Notes: generated from the sequence alone by a model not told the origin. Counted from the first letter of the stretch, positions 13,556 to 26,740 are shown. The stretch: DNA of 64,000 bases from Halichondria panicea (GCF_963675165.1 NC_087379.1:2422201-2486200), one strand, 5' to 3'. A program made the numbers and translations.

Positions 13556-14806
13556 CTTGACACAATCACCAAGTACTTCACTCTTGATATCTTGCTTGGA
13601 GAAAATTAGTTTTGTTTGTGAACATAAACTTTCACTGAAGAGCTATAAGTCCCTCTTGTGGTCAAACCCACCTAATGACGTGACATCAATAGGTATGCAA
13701 TAAGGTATGCAATTACCTATACAGTACAGCACGTGAGATTATTATTAATGATTGTAAAATTGAGAAAATTCCTCATGGCAAATTGATCCGTAATTACACC
13801 CTGAATATGACTCTAGTTTATATCTATTAAAGTTGAAAGGTTCTATAAGTATAGCGCTAGTGATCAAGCATTAGGTAGTAGTTTTCTACCAGTAGCCTAA
13901 GTCGGTTGTCCAAAGGTACGTGTTTGAAGCAAGAAGCGAAGATTGGAAGTCTCGCGCGTTGATACAAAAGATGTTGGCGATGTAATAGGTGAGTGTGTGT
14001 CTTTAGAGCTCGTAAAACCTTGTAATAAGCTTGTATAAATTACAGGGTATTGTTAATTTGATGTACATGTAATTACCTAGCCTGTACTGTACAATTACAA
14101 GTTCCTGTTCTTTTGCTGGTTTAGCTTTTGCTGGTTTAGCTTTTAGGAGATTACAAGGTGTTGTTATTTTGCTGTAGTTTAGCACCATAGGCAGTTCACT
14201 TTACCTATCCAGCAAGTTTTTGCTGTACTTGTGGTACAAGACCACAATTCCCTCTATAGCCTAGCCTAGGGCCGCCTTAGGCACTTAAGCTTTGAGTAGC
14301 TGTAGAACTGTAGCCATTGCTCTGCATATTGCAAAAGTTTCTGAGGTTTGCTTAGTCTCTGTATTAGTATTTTATTGTCTGTGTAAAGCTGTAGGTATTC
14401 TTTGTGTCGTTGAGAACAGAATCTTTCATTTTTGCAGAGATTACTTGTTTTGATAACCAATTATTCTGTTATAATTTGCATGAATTCACACACTACTACA
14501 TGTAAACATGCAAGATGTACAGTTTGCCACTTCAGTTTTTAGATTGACAAAGATGATACAGTTTTGTGCAAACAGCGTTAATTTTCCCCCAGTGGCTTCT
14601 TGTGTTTGCATATAAATAATCAGCCCAGGTGTAAAATGAGCCATGCTTGATTGTCTGCATTGTATCAACACTACTTCAGAGTAAGTGTCCTCATAACCAC
14701 AGAGGGTGTAATTGTGCTTTCAGAGTGTGGTACTTTTATCTGATCGGGCTAGTGGGAAAGGGAAAGAGTGTAATTACAACTGTGTTCTCTCCCTCCCTTG
14801 TGCAGT
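13556..14806. promoter_or_regulatory. Divergent spacer and 5' non-coding exon between vinculin and the WHIM/HD1-like gene
   Basis: The vinculin ATG (13555, minus) and the next ATG (14807, plus) point away from each other. A CpG-containing stretch near 13910-13988 ends in the donor tag|gtgagt at 13989. An acceptor ttgtgcag ends at 14805, one base before the plus-strand ATG. The plus gene therefore probably has a non-coding first exon ending at 13988, with a tiny upstream frame (ATG at 13971, then TAA). No clear TATA box was picked out. 13000-13480 and 14000-14790 show no coding exon. Confidence 0.55.
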
Positions 14807-17800
14807 ATGGATGAAGAACCTCTAGTGGCTACAGAAGAAGCAACGATCATTGACGATTACTCACACTCCATAGAAACTTTACTTAATCTACCGATCTTAA
14901 TACACTCGATACTAAATTCTGAACACAATATGGATACACCTAATGAATCATCGACTAGTACGGAAGTTATCTCAGAGATCTCTGAAACACCGCTAATCGT
15001 CCCAAGTGAAACTTCACTAGATATTGAAGGGCAACGGCAAAAATCTCCTGATAAAGAAACGGACGAGTGCACCACTACACAACCTACTGTTGCGACGACA
15101 GAAGACCCAGTCACAGAAACGGAAGATAGAAGAGAAATGGCTACCACCTCAAGACCTGATGACGTCTCATCTGAATTATCGGCTACTGCTCAACAAGAGA
15201 TCGTTGAAGATCCAATCGCAGAGACAGTCAAACAAACAGCAAAGACAGTCAAACAAATGGAGAGTATCACTGAGCAAACTGACAATCAAGGCAAAGAAAC
15301 ATTGATACAAGCAGAACAAACGAATGTCACCGTTGAACAAACTATTGAGCAAAATGATTCTTTTGAACTGGGAATAAACTCTAAAACTATTGAACCCTCG
15401 GTAGGCAATGTCACCACACCTCTCTCACCTGGCACTACATCGCAAGACGTATCTACTGCGAGGATTGAACCTACTATTATATCAGCTGCACAACCATGTG
15501 TCACTGGAAGCACTTCTATGGCTGCTAGAGAGCAAGTGGTTAGCTCACTTACGGCATCACTTACTCAATCAAAGGAAGTTATGATCATTGAAGCTGACAA
15601 TAACAAGACCGAGAGTATTCCTCAAATGGACTCTACTACAGAGAGCACAACTCAAAGCAACCCTGATGACACACCCAAACTCAGCACTGAAGAGACTTTA
15701 TCTTCTGTAACTGTGGAATCACCAAACGCTGTACTAACTCCCACCACCACGATTCAGGTTGATATACACAGCTCCTCTGCAAGTAAAGAGCCCTCACCTA
15801 CTAGTACTGACCAGACGCCTCCATTGAAGCCACCGCCCAGTGCTACACTACCTACCACTCAATCTGCACCAACTACTACTATTGTTGAATCTCTGGTACA
15901 AATCGTATATCCTTCGATCGCAACTACCACCACAACGTTGGCTACCTTGTCCCTACAAACTGAACCTGTTGTATCCGTACGAACCAGCTCTGTATTTGCT
16001 ATCTCAGACTCTACGCTCGGCAAACCTATTCTAACCTCTTCAGTACACGCCACGGCAAGCCCAATGTCCGTTATATCAACCCCTCGTATTTCTCCTCCCA
16101 CACACGTACCCGTCGTCAAGGCTACTCACCAAATTCCACCCCCACTCCAAATACCGAAGGAACCTGAAGTGATGGTGGGTATGAGTGCAGAGAAACTAAA
16201 AGTAGGATGTGCTGAAGTGCTACAAAGCTCGGCAGAACTACTTAACCAGCAAAAAATCGAAATCAAGAGCAGAGAGGATGTTGTAGGAAAAGCCCCTCCT
16301 CAGGTTGCCGTGATACCGCCAATAATTGATCTATTCAGGTCTCAAGACCCGTCTCGTTATCTTGTTAAACAGCAAGGGCAGGGGCAAGGATCGATGCTTA
16401 AGAAGGGACGTGAGAGTGGTATTACCTCCATGGATAAGATGGGCCCTGTAGCTGTTTCTCAAATGTCATCCGTTCACAGAAGTGAGGATGAATAGTAGTG
16501 TATATGTATCTATCTCTGTGTTTTGTAGAAGCTGTGCATGAGTGTGGGATTGTATGATATCTGTAGGTGTACATTATGTTGTGTGGAAACCTTGTGCTTA
16601 AGATTCTGGCAAGCACTGCACAATGTGTGTTTGTGTGTGTGCTGTAGCCAGTGTGTCCGTGTGGCTGGCTACACTGGACAGGTGCACCAGGGTGTCATAC
16701 AGGGGGGGGAAAGGGGGGATATCCCCCCCCTTTCAATTATGACTGAGTGTCCATAGCTGGGTATTGAAATAACAGTTGACCTTTTTTTAGCAACATTTTC
16801 TGGTTACTTTTCTCATTTCCCCCCTCTACTTCAAAATCCTGTATGACACCCTGTGCACTGCTAACTAGTTTATTTTTTTGTGTGCAGGCACTTTGGAGGG
16901 AAAGGCTCCCCACCAGGTGGCAAGGAGGATCTGGATGTCCTCTTGTAGGCCCTTGGACCCTGTGAGTGTGTGTGTCTGTGCTTGTGTTTGTGTGTGTGTG
17001 CAGCTACTCCATGTTTAGGTATCTATCAAAGTTGTCTCGTAGTGGTCTCAATAGTTGTGGTCTTGTTGCAAGATACCAAAGTTGTAGGAATTAGTGTGTG
17101 GGCGTTGTGGTGTTGTACTACCAAGTACCAGCCCAGAGGAGGTACGACATCCGCATGTCTTTAACATACACATTCCTTAGGTCAAAGTTCGAATGTGTGT
17201 GTTAAAGACATGCGGATGACACGCGGATGTCGTACCTCCTCTGGTACCAGCGTAGTAGGTACGTGATTGTGAAGTAAAGTATGTGAAGGGGAATACCCTA
17301 CCCCTAGGAATGCCCTGGAGCTATCAAAGTAGTGTACACATGGCGATATCAATATATCACAGTGTTTGTGTAATACTGTACATGTAGTGTCTGCGAATGA
17401 TATCACCACATCAGCATTGCTTATACTTGTGTGTTGCATTGACGTCCATGTGCAGGCCTCGTTGGAGCGTATCGGTGTGGACTCCAAGGGCAACATGTAC
17501 TGGTACGATGGGGGCAAGAACATGTTCCTCTCTCCCGCTTCAAATGACACTGCCTACAAGCCAAGGTGATGATGTGCTGTGTGTATAATCGTGCTGCTAC
17601 TGTCGCCTACGACCGACCACACACTAGACAGATTTCACTATTCATTATTAGGAAGTGTTTTTTGATAGCCATCTGTGAAGCACCATTCACTATACGTTGT
17701 GTGTTGACTGTATTGTATACCTGTGTCTTGCAGTGAGTCTGAGCTGCAGCTGGTGTGCAAGTCAATGGTGCAGTGGACTGCCAAACTGAAGTGAGTCCTT

Positions 17801-18432
17801 GTACAGTGTACTTCTCTGCAGATTGTAGTACCTCTTTGTTACTGACTCACCTTAAGCCATGCAAGTCCACCTGTACGTGAATGTGTACCTAGCTAGCTGC
17901 TCTATAATTATACAAAGCTACAAAAGTGGTGGTGGGGTTTGAAACAAAAAAAAACATGGTGTGTGCTTGTGGGATATTACACCTACGTATCCGCTTGATA
18001 AGTCCTTCTCCTGTCACCCCCCGGGAAGGGGATTGTGTTTGTCCCACTTGCTAATCTCTACCCCCCACCCCACCCCCACCAGGGAGTTACGAATGTCCAG
18101 TGACCAGCAGGCAGATACACAGCTGGCACAGACCATCAAGGACCAGTACATGAGCAGGGTCAGGGTCGCCACACAGGTAAGAGGGGGTGGGATATTGCCT
18201 GGCTTCATTTGGTGTTGTGTGGATAAATCAAACATTCACAATTTTCTCGATACACATAATTATATGCCACAATTGCTTACCAAGAAAATGCTTGACCTAA
18301 TTTTGGCTGCAAAGTGTAGTTCAAAACACCTTTTGTTCCCCTAATTTTGATACCGTATCGATACGCTTGCCATACATGTACGTTATGCTAAAATGTGTTT
18401 CTCTACCCATGCTGACTAACCTTTATCCACCC

Positions 18433-18468
<36 letters not shown>

Positions 18469-21400
18469 GCGCAAGCCCCGTGACGTCTCTGTATTACAGA
18501 ACCTCCAAGCTGTACACGCTGCCTCCGTAGCCCTCAAGCAAGCACAACACAACAAGTCGCACATTGTCTCTATGGCTACATCGGACTCGTCCAAGGCGCC
18601 TCAATTCGTCCAATCAGCTTTCCCCCAGGGCTCGATCCTTGTCGTTCCCCACGGTGGTTCTGCATTCCACACAGTACTACCAATGTTCGGTTCAAACCCG
18701 ATGATGATGCAGCAACCAGTAGCGGGTGTGACGGCCATTGCTGGCAAAGACAGCTCTCTACCCACTACCTCAGTCGCCACACAGGCCATCTCTGCCGTAG
18801 CCTCGAGCACAGTGATTCCGTCCAACTCAAGTGCCATGGCGGTAGCAACGAATGATTCGAAGAATGTCCAGCAATTTGAGACGAATACGAATCAAGAGAC
18901 CAAACAAACAGCTATGGTACTTACAAACGAACAAGCGAAATCGCTATTTACAAGTGAGCAAGCGAAAGCTCTATTTAATGCCAACCAGTCGACTGTTAAT
19001 ATGCCGATGATTATGCCACCATCTTTGACTGGAAGCGTTTTGTCATCCATGATCCCCAACTATCAGCAGGCGTTTGCTTACTTTGCTCCTGTATGTGCAA
19101 TGAAAGTCACCGACCCTGTCAAAATGGAGGACATTAGTTTCGAGTGCAAATCAATTGAAATTTCCGGTGAAGTTCCTATCAAGAGAGTTCTTATCGATGA
19201 ACACAAAGAGGGATCTTCTGAAGATATCGAAGTGACTGATTCTGCAACTGAACAACCGAAAAAAATAGCTGAATCCAAACCCGAGACTGCCATTGTACAG
19301 CCAGCTATGTTTGAAGGCCACTCCTCTGCTGAAGTCATGTCGGCGAGGCTTCTTCTCTCACTAACTGGGCGTTCTGAGAACATGATTCCACAAGATAGCC
19401 GTGCCCTTTTTGAAAAAGCGGTATTATCGAAACCTCTCACTCGCGAGGAAGCAATAGCAATTTCTACTCCTGTTAGCTCCTCCCCTTCCAGTGGCCGCAA
19501 GAGAAAGCAAACACCTATCGCAAGTGCTAGGCCGAGTGTTTCTGATGATAGCTCTCTACCAATAAAGGGAAAACGTGGAAAAAAACCGAAGGCAGAGGGC
19601 GATAAAGTAACTCAAAAACGAAAAACACCTCAGAAAAAGAACCTCAAAGCAGATGCATCCACCCCAAACAAAATATCATTAACAGAGCCCCCTATTCCAA
19701 AAGTCGGTGACAATGAGTCTCTAGAGTCATCCCAAGCACTGGCTAGTATGCAACAGTTTAAAGCATCTCGTTCCTCAAAGCCTATGAAAGAGTATGTTAT
19801 TGAGACTGATTCCGATTCTGATAGCAGCTCATCCGGTTCCAGTTCATCTCGTGCCAACAGTGATTCGTCGAGTGATAGCAGCAGTGAGAGTTCCAGCGAG
19901 GAGGAGGTGGTCCAGCCTAAGAAGGGCGTGTCCACTTGTGGGAGGGGGCGAGGAAGGGGGAGGGGACGAGGTCAGAGAGCTGCTGTGGACAGATCAAAGG
20001 TCTGTAAAATGGCAATGACATTGTAGTTTAAGTATTTGTATATTATGCGTTGGGGACCTTTGTTTGTGTACAGTTGTATACACGTACAAGTTAACGTAAG
20101 TAACTAACGTAGTACCGTATAGTGGGAAATTTTCGCGGGTGCACATTTTCTCTATTTGGCTCAAGAGCCCTCAGCAGAAATGTTCATGGGGGGTTCTAAT
20201 CTTCGCGGTTCAATACCAGGAAACCGCACCCACCATAGCTTTGCATGTGAAATACCAGTGCGTGGGAGTTTATCCCAGTTTTAATTTTCGCGTTAACTAC
20301 TGCATGCCCTCGAAAAACGCGAAATTTTGCACCGCACGAAAATATTCAGCTATAATTATGTACACGATAATTATAATCATGGTTTGTTTACATGTACATG
20401 CATATACTGTACATGACTGTACATACAATAAGATGTACATGGTGCATATCTCAACCCTTGTACCCATTCTCCTCTCCTAACTCTGCAGGTCAGCTCAGAT
20501 GAAAGTGACGGTGGAGAAAAGAAACTGGCCAAACCTCAGGCCAAAAGAGGTGGGCGTGGCAGGGGAGGGGCTCCGAGGAAGCCTGCAAGCAAGAAGGCGC
20601 AGGAACACATTGTGAGCATCCCCACCAACATGTTCAACAGCAAACCACTCATTGGGAAGAAGAGGAAGGGACTAGAGGTGAGGGAATCTTATTTAGCACC
20701 TCATAATGAAACTAGCTTAATTTTCAGCAGCATGAACCGATTTCAATTTTTGTCTTTGAAAAGTTCTGTAGCTACAGTTTGTATTGGGAGATCTAGCTAT
20801 CACATGACATGTTTTAGCGTTTTTTTCTCACAATTAATGATGAGGGATTTTGGTAACTGTCTTTCATTGTCTATAAATTGAGGACCATATTACACTACCA
20901 TTTTGTATGCTACAAAGTATGCGTTTATAATACTTCTATGTGTATAATTCCGTGTACAATTAAAGAATATACTGTAACTTGTATTGATGGAGTCAAACTT
21001 GCATGCATGTGTGCATTGTACTTACTGGAGATGTATGTTTATGTATACGTGTACGTGTGCAATCATACCAGTTCTCATGTGTGCAGGGTGACTCCGAGAA
21101 GTCCTTAGATGCTAGCAAGAGGCCCACTACTGAATTTGTGGCCGACGCCCCCACCGATCTCGCCTCTCTCTATGCCAAAAAGGGGGGAGTCGATTTGAGT
21201 ATCCTTAGTGAACTCACTCAAAGTGTATCTGGGGACGACGGTCTTCCCACTCGATCGAAACGTACTTGTGTCCGTGTACGTGAACAGATATCGAAGCTAC
21301 AGGAGATCCTCGACGACGATTCCGACATAAAGCCAAGTCCGGGCAGTGCTGGGTCAAAGGTGAAGGGACGTGGCACTGGACGAGTGTCAACTGGTGGGCG

Positions 21401-23910
21401 GAGCAGTGATGTTGGGCTCCAGGACTCTAGTGTGGCTAACTCGGCTAAGAAATACAAACGTCCGGCATATAGCCAGTTCACACATAAGAGGCGAAAGAGG
21501 AAAAAGAAGTCACCTGAAGAAGGTAATAATTATGAGGAGTGTTTGTAGCTATATATTACACATGTGTTCAGTGTACATCATATAGAATTATTAGTGAGTA
21601 TAAAACTGGCTTGCATATGATACGTGTACATGGTAACAGTGTACATGCAAGCCTGGTTTGATATTTTATCTGGTCCTAAAATATATGTAGCGAACTTTGC
21701 ATTTACATAATAGTGTGTGCTATATAGGATTTGTATTACTCTCTTGGGTAGTATACAGTATACTGCATGTACAAGCTTGATTAGGTAATCTTTCCCTCTG
21801 TTGACTTATACTTTTGTTTTTTGCTACAGAGGCTCTGTGGCAGCCAGCCAAACAGCCTACTTCAGGAGAGAAGCTGACACCGATGTACGTATTCTCGACT
21901 ACCTGGGCCAACAAGGCAGCTGCTACCGTTCAAGATGGCATGTACGATAACATCATAAAGTTCCACAAGGCCCAACCAAAAGGCCCTGGCTATTTGACTC
22001 TAGATTCAAAGCATAAGAAATCTCCATCACCGCAACCTAAGTCAGAATCCGAGGAAAGCGAAGAAGAAGCGGAGGACAGCAAAGGCGACTCAGATGACAA
22101 ACCTCCACCCCCTAAGCGTGGAGCGAAAGGCAAGGCTAAAGTAAACACCTCAAAGAAAACTGTGACACCCAAGAGTGGGAAAAAACCTGTGAGAAAATCA
22201 CCACTGATTCCAAAAGCTTTTCTGAGATCTAGTTCACGTTTACGAAAGCAACGAAACGATCCCGAGGAATTTGACTCGCCGAAGGAGGTAACACCAAACC
22301 ACACCCCTAGCCCATCCCCTCCACCAGTCACAAGGCGTACCAGAGGCTCAACAGGAGGCAGGGTAACTCGTGCGTCTAGAAACAGTATAGACAAGCAAAA
22401 ATCACCCGAGAATTACCCTCTTGATAGTGAATCCGAAAGTAATATCCCCCCGGCAAGAAAAAACGAATCAGATGATGATAAGTACAAGAGTGATGAAGAG
22501 ACACTATCAAAGAAGCCACGACTAGAAGAGTCCAACATCGTAGGCACTTCTCCAGTTGGGAGTAGCCCTGGTAATCCACCGTCTAAAATTGAACCACCAC
22601 CACCTAGTAAGGATGAAATCAACTACACTATATGTCATGGCACACCACGAGAAAAGACAGACGAAGCGAGTCAAGGCGTGCTTCTGAAACCAAAAGGCCC
22701 TCTACCTACAGCACCCATTGTAACACCTAGTGAAACTGCTTTTTCGCCAGAAGTTACTGGAGCAACAACCCCCACCCCACAAACTCAGCATTCTCAGGCC
22801 GTCGTAGCTGAGCAGAGGCCTCTGAACAAGGCCACACCTATTGAACAACCTCGGGAAGCTTCTGCGTGGAATCCAAACTTGGGGCACCAATTTGCCGGCA
22901 TGCATCATGGATATCCACCTGTATACAACCCAGCCTTGCACGGAATGGCGTATCACGGACATGCACCAGCCATACACGGGAGCAACTATCCATTCCCGAT
23001 GGCGTACCCTTGGAGCAGTGCACATCATCAACTTCAAGAGCAGCACAGACATTCTGCTCACTCTGCTGACGGTGTACAGTACATGAGAGTGGCGGAAGCT
23101 AGTGGAAGCTCAGCCATGGCGCATGCCACTACAAACAGCAGCGTTCTTCATCAACGGCAACAGCAGCAACACAGAGCTGCTCAGATGCAGTCAAGTGCTG
23201 CTCGTCCGACATTTGTAGCCGAAGCTCACTCGAATCAGCTCGCAAAACCACAAACGACGCTTAGCCTATCACATCCTCCATTACACACTCACACGTCTCC
23301 TGTGTCGGCATCGTCCCCTCTTGGACACCAGACACCCCACGCTTTTGCTCAACCAGCTTCGTTGAATCCAGACTATCACTTTGGCTCTCCCAACCCACAA
23401 GCACACTCGCCTCACTTCTCGTACGGCTTTGAGCAAGGCGTTTCTCCGTTGCAGCAGATGCATCTCTGGCAGACACAGCAAATGCAGTCTCCCCACCATA
23501 TCTCGCAAATTGCTGGCATCCGTGCCCCTCACCTATCAACACACATGCATGCTCCCGGACTATGGTATCCGCCCACTCAACCGATGGCTCATTTCATGCA
23601 AGGAACTGGTGAAGTGCCTGCTGCACACTATAAGAAAGCCGCTGGTAAACCTGCAAAGCCGTTACCCCAGGACAAAGCTGGCGCCAACCACAACACGAAT
23701 AATAATAACAATACCGAAACAGACACTGATGAACGAACCTTTCTCAACATTGGACCATACCTAGCAAAATATCAAGCTAAAGCGTTTCCGATGGCAACTG
23801 GTTCACCGAGTGATGTATCCCTCGCACAAATGATAGTCTCGGATGAAATTTCCAATCAGCAATCCCCTGCTGGTGGATCGTACTACTCATCAAATGCTGC
23901 TGACAGTTGA
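14807..23910 (+). CDS. Large nuclear protein with CECR2/WHIM2-like motif and BCL9 HD1-like helix
   Basis: Phase-consistent model: 14807-16409, 16888-16961, 17456-17565, 17734-17790, 18083-18176, 18470-19999, 20489-20677, 21087-21522, 21830-23910; about 2057 aa. Residues 1-534 are disordered Ser/Thr/Glu. Around 545-580, LDPASLERIG then GVDSKGNMYWY and a later LQLVCKSMVQW resemble the WHIM2 part of CECR2/RSF1 ISWI partners. Exon 18470 has acidic Ser runs and an RGRGRGRG box; 21087 ends in a KRRKRKKK NLS. At about 1383-1410 the last exon has YVFSTTWANKAA then DGMYDNIIKFH, matching the BCL9/Legless HD1 helix that binds the Pygopus PHD finger. The C-terminus is His/Gln/Pro rich. The first donor (gggac|gtgaga) is inferred; otherwise exon 1 would end at a TAG (16493) and form its own 563-codon gene. 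Exons from 17456 on are much surer. Confidence 0.65.
16688..16853. mobile_element. MITE (family with cagggtgtcatacag ends)
   Basis: A 166-bp element with perfect inverted ends cagggtgtcatacag and ctgtatgacaccctg. It is flanked by a 5-bp direct repeat tgcac (16683-16687 and 16854-16858), a target-site duplication. The inside has G-run/C-run arms (ggggggg/ccccccc). Relatives lie at 25262-25541 and 25994-26157. Confidence 0.9.
17133..17244. mobile_element. Foldback element with 7-bp target duplication
   Basis: Arms gaggaggtacgacatccg and cggatgtcgtacctcctc pair almost fully, and tctttaacatacacattc pairs with gaatgtgtgtgttaaaga. Both sides carry taccagc (17126-17132 and 17245-17251). It sits in the intron 16962-17455. 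Confidence 0.85.
18434..18466. repeat. (TC)n tract forming an acceptor pyrimidine tract
   Basis: An uninterrupted TC run directly before gcag|CGC at 18470. It serves as the polypyrimidine tract of the largest internal exon of this gene. Confidence 0.9.
20115..20355. mobile_element. MITE copy with an intact (empty) target for the nested element at 27647
   Basis: About 240 bp in the intron 20000-20488. Ends are inverted: tagtgggaaattttcgcggg at the left and cgaaaatattcagcta at the right. It contains tcaataccaggaaac; the sister copy at 27556-28190 has a Tigger-like element inserted exactly at the TA in that phrase. Confidence 0.75.
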
Positions 23911-24072
23911 AATTGAACATTCAATGACTGGATTTGTATGAAAAATTAGTTATTGCTACTTTTGCACAAATTTAGGGATTTTGGTATTGTCTTTTTATAA
24001 TATGCATCTTTTCTCTGTACGTATAAATATAATTCTGTCTACATGTTATATATACTATACAAAAGATAACAT

Positions 24073-24290
24073 AATGAAAGCACTGCAGCGCGGGTGCTGA
24101 TGCCTCGGTGGAGCTGTCAAAGCTACATAACATAAAGCTAATTGCTATAAATTATTATAGTAGTAGCTTTTATATTAATCATGATGTAAATTTTGCTGCA
24201 TGCAGAATTAGAGAACTCAAACAAGTGGGTTATGATCGATCATGACTGTTGTTAAAAAGGGTTGATGCCAAGAGTCAAAGTCTAATTATA
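24073..24290. mobile_element. Truncated MITE, gatgcctcggtg family
   Basis: Left part of the family (gcgggtgctgatgcctcggt), cut off and followed directly by a full copy at 24296. It shares the internal phrase gatgccaagagtcaaagtct. Confidence 0.7.
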
Positions 24291-24295
24291 AATGA

Positions 24296-24812
24296 ATGAA
24301 AGCACCGCGGGTGCTGATGCCTCGGTGGAAGCGCCAAAGCTACATAACATAAAACTACTAATCATAACTAATATAGCTAGCTTTTATACACACAATTATC
24401 ATGATGATATAATTTGATCGATGCCAAAAGTTCAAGTCTAAAATTAATGGCTGCAAGTCAGCAGACCCTTGCAGCTCTCTGCTCACTCTTGCAGCTACCA
24501 ATAGCTAGCGTTCTAGTGCAGAGCTAACTACTAAGTAGAGTAGTAACACTCGGTGAACAAGTTTTGCTACGGACTCTTCTGAAAAGGCTGCAATGGCATT
24601 CCAAGTAAGCAAAACTAGGCATAACTCGAGAACGAAGCATTATTTTGCAAATCCACGAATTAAAATCCAAGTAAACATGACTAGAAGCCTATAGAAACTC
24701 TTACTTGCACTTGATTCATCCTTGGGCAGCTGTAGCGGTCTACACACACACACACACACGCGTACACAGACACACTACCGTATACCTCGCTTGCGCATGC
24801 GCACCGAGGCAT
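24296..24812. mobile_element. MITE, gatgcctcggtg family, full copy
   Basis: About 517 bp. The left end has gatgcctcggtgg and the right end has gcaccgaggcat after cttgcgcatgcgc, giving terminal inversion. It contains no ORF. Other copies: 29597-30150 (full), 31168-31350 (inverted part) and 61776-62325 (full). Confidence 0.85.
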
Positions 24813-25157
24813 AATTAATGGCTGCACTGCACAAATGTTAGTCTGCAGAGGCATGGCCTTATGCACTCTTGATTGTACCCGTCCTTTTGAGAGCGGCCTG
24901 GAATCGAGGCTACACCTCACCTGTATTGCATAATTATTGGTAACCGGTTAGCTACACTTGTCTGTCCTGTTTGCATCAACATAATTATTTCATAAAATAA
25001 AAAACCATCCTTTATTGTATCTATTTGAGATTTAAGGTAGCTAGATCTACTTGCTGTCTGTAAGGCTGTAAAAATCACCACGATCAAGTTTTCTTTACAA
25101 GTAAGATCAATTGAATATCACACATTAATTAAAGTCTAGATCTACCATAGATATATA

Positions 25158-26740
25158 CAGGGTTTTGCAGAATTCTTGCAACAGGGCTAAACAGACACAG
25201 CAATGACTTCCATATATGGAAGTCAAGTCAACTGCTGACTTAAAATATTGTGTGTACTATGCAGGGTGTCATATAGCCTCGATTCCAGGCCGTAATTGTT
25301 AGGCCTTGAGAAGGAGGCTAGGTGTCATACTGCTCATACAGAGGAGGGATATGATTATATCCCTCCTCTGGCTCCAATCCCCCCCCCCCTAAAATGTGCA
25401 TTTAGGTACTCAGTTGTATTTGAGTGTCCATAGCGGTAGGGTATCGAAATAACTGTTGACCTTTTTTTTTATGTTCTGGTGATGTTTCAAATGGTAATGT
25501 TTGAAAGTCCCCTCTCTAATTGCAATTGTATGACACTCTGGTATGTGTATAATTATTTGAATGGCTTGAATTGAAAGTTGTCCTGTGAGCCTAAAAGAGA
25601 GCATCACAAGATCAGGAGGACATCCTGACAAGATTTAAGGTGGTGCATGGACGGTGTACCAGGTGGAAATGTCGTAAAGTTGGTGACAAGACAATTTGCT
25701 TCAACTGTGTACAGAACTGTTGCTCTTTTCAATGACACCCTGATAAGCATTTCCATGGTGCACCACCCACCACCTTAATTAAATCTTGTGAATAAGCTGA
25801 TGCTCAGGCTCCAGGACATCTTTCAATTCAAAATACAGATACCTGCACATGTACAATAATAAAAGTAATAATAAAATTAATACAGGGTTTTGCAAAATCC
25901 TTGCAACAGGGCTAAACAGACATTGCAATGACTTCCATATATGGAAGTCAACTAATAATTATTTTGTGTACATGTACATGTATATGCAGCATACAGGGAT
26001 GTATGATTATTCCCCTCTGGCTCCAATCCACTCAGTCATACGACTGAGTATCCATATAGCCGGTAGGGTATTGAAATAACTGTTGACTTTTTTTTTTATG
26101 TTCTGGTGACTCTTCAAAATCCCCTCTAATTCAAAATCCTGTATGACAGACACCCTGGTATGTGTATAATCATTTGAATTGAAATATGTCCAGAGAGCAT
26201 CAGCTTATATTCATAAGTTTGTAAGAACTGTTGCTCTTTTCAATGATATACCGGAACAGTTGATAAATGACACCCTCCAAACAGTGGTATTGGCTGATAT
26301 TGATAAGCTTGAAGACAGATGCCTTGCCCCTTAAGGCCTTATATTGTAACCAACATTTCAGGATGACCATTGAAAATTTGCATGTCTTGAAGGTATGCTC
26401 CTCTCACTTCTTTGCTTTGCCATCTTCTGTCTGGTTATTATTTTGAAGAATGCAAAAACCTCCAAATGGTACTAAAAACAACTGATAATGATCAGTCAAT
26501 ACACAGCTATGCCAACACCACATCACAACAATATTTGCCTTGCATCCACCTGGTGTACCATACACCACCTTAATTAAATGTTGTGAATATAAATAAGCTG
26601 ATGCTCTCTTAGGCTCGCAGGACATCTTTCATTATACATAATGATATACCTGGACATGTACACTATAATATTATTATAAGTCAGCAGTTGACTTCCATAT
26701 ATGGAAGTCATTGCTGTGTCTGTTTAGCCCTGTTGCAAGA
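25158..26740. mobile_element. Composite of nested short transposons
   Basis: Ends at 25158-25235 and 26677-26740 are inverted copies of one sequence (ttgcaacagggctaaacaga ... cttccatatatggaagtca). A third, direct copy lies at 25882-25952. Inside are two copies of the cagggtgtcat MITE (25262-25541, 25994-26157) and the inverted phrases ggtggtgcatgg / ccatggtgcacc. No gene was found. Confidence 0.7.

Larger units (their letters stand above)
23911..25140. other. Intergenic, transposon-derived, no gene seen
   Basis: The 3' flank of the preceding gene, then two copies of the gaaagcaccgcgggtgctga family (listed separately). The remaining sequence is AT-rich and shows no coding potential or splice-bounded frame. 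Confidence 0.7.

Noticed and set aside
23261-23764. Long frames on both strands within the last exon of the WHIM/HD1 gene
   Set aside because: They overlap the supported 693-codon exon frame; alternate-frame artefacts of a His/Gln-rich region.
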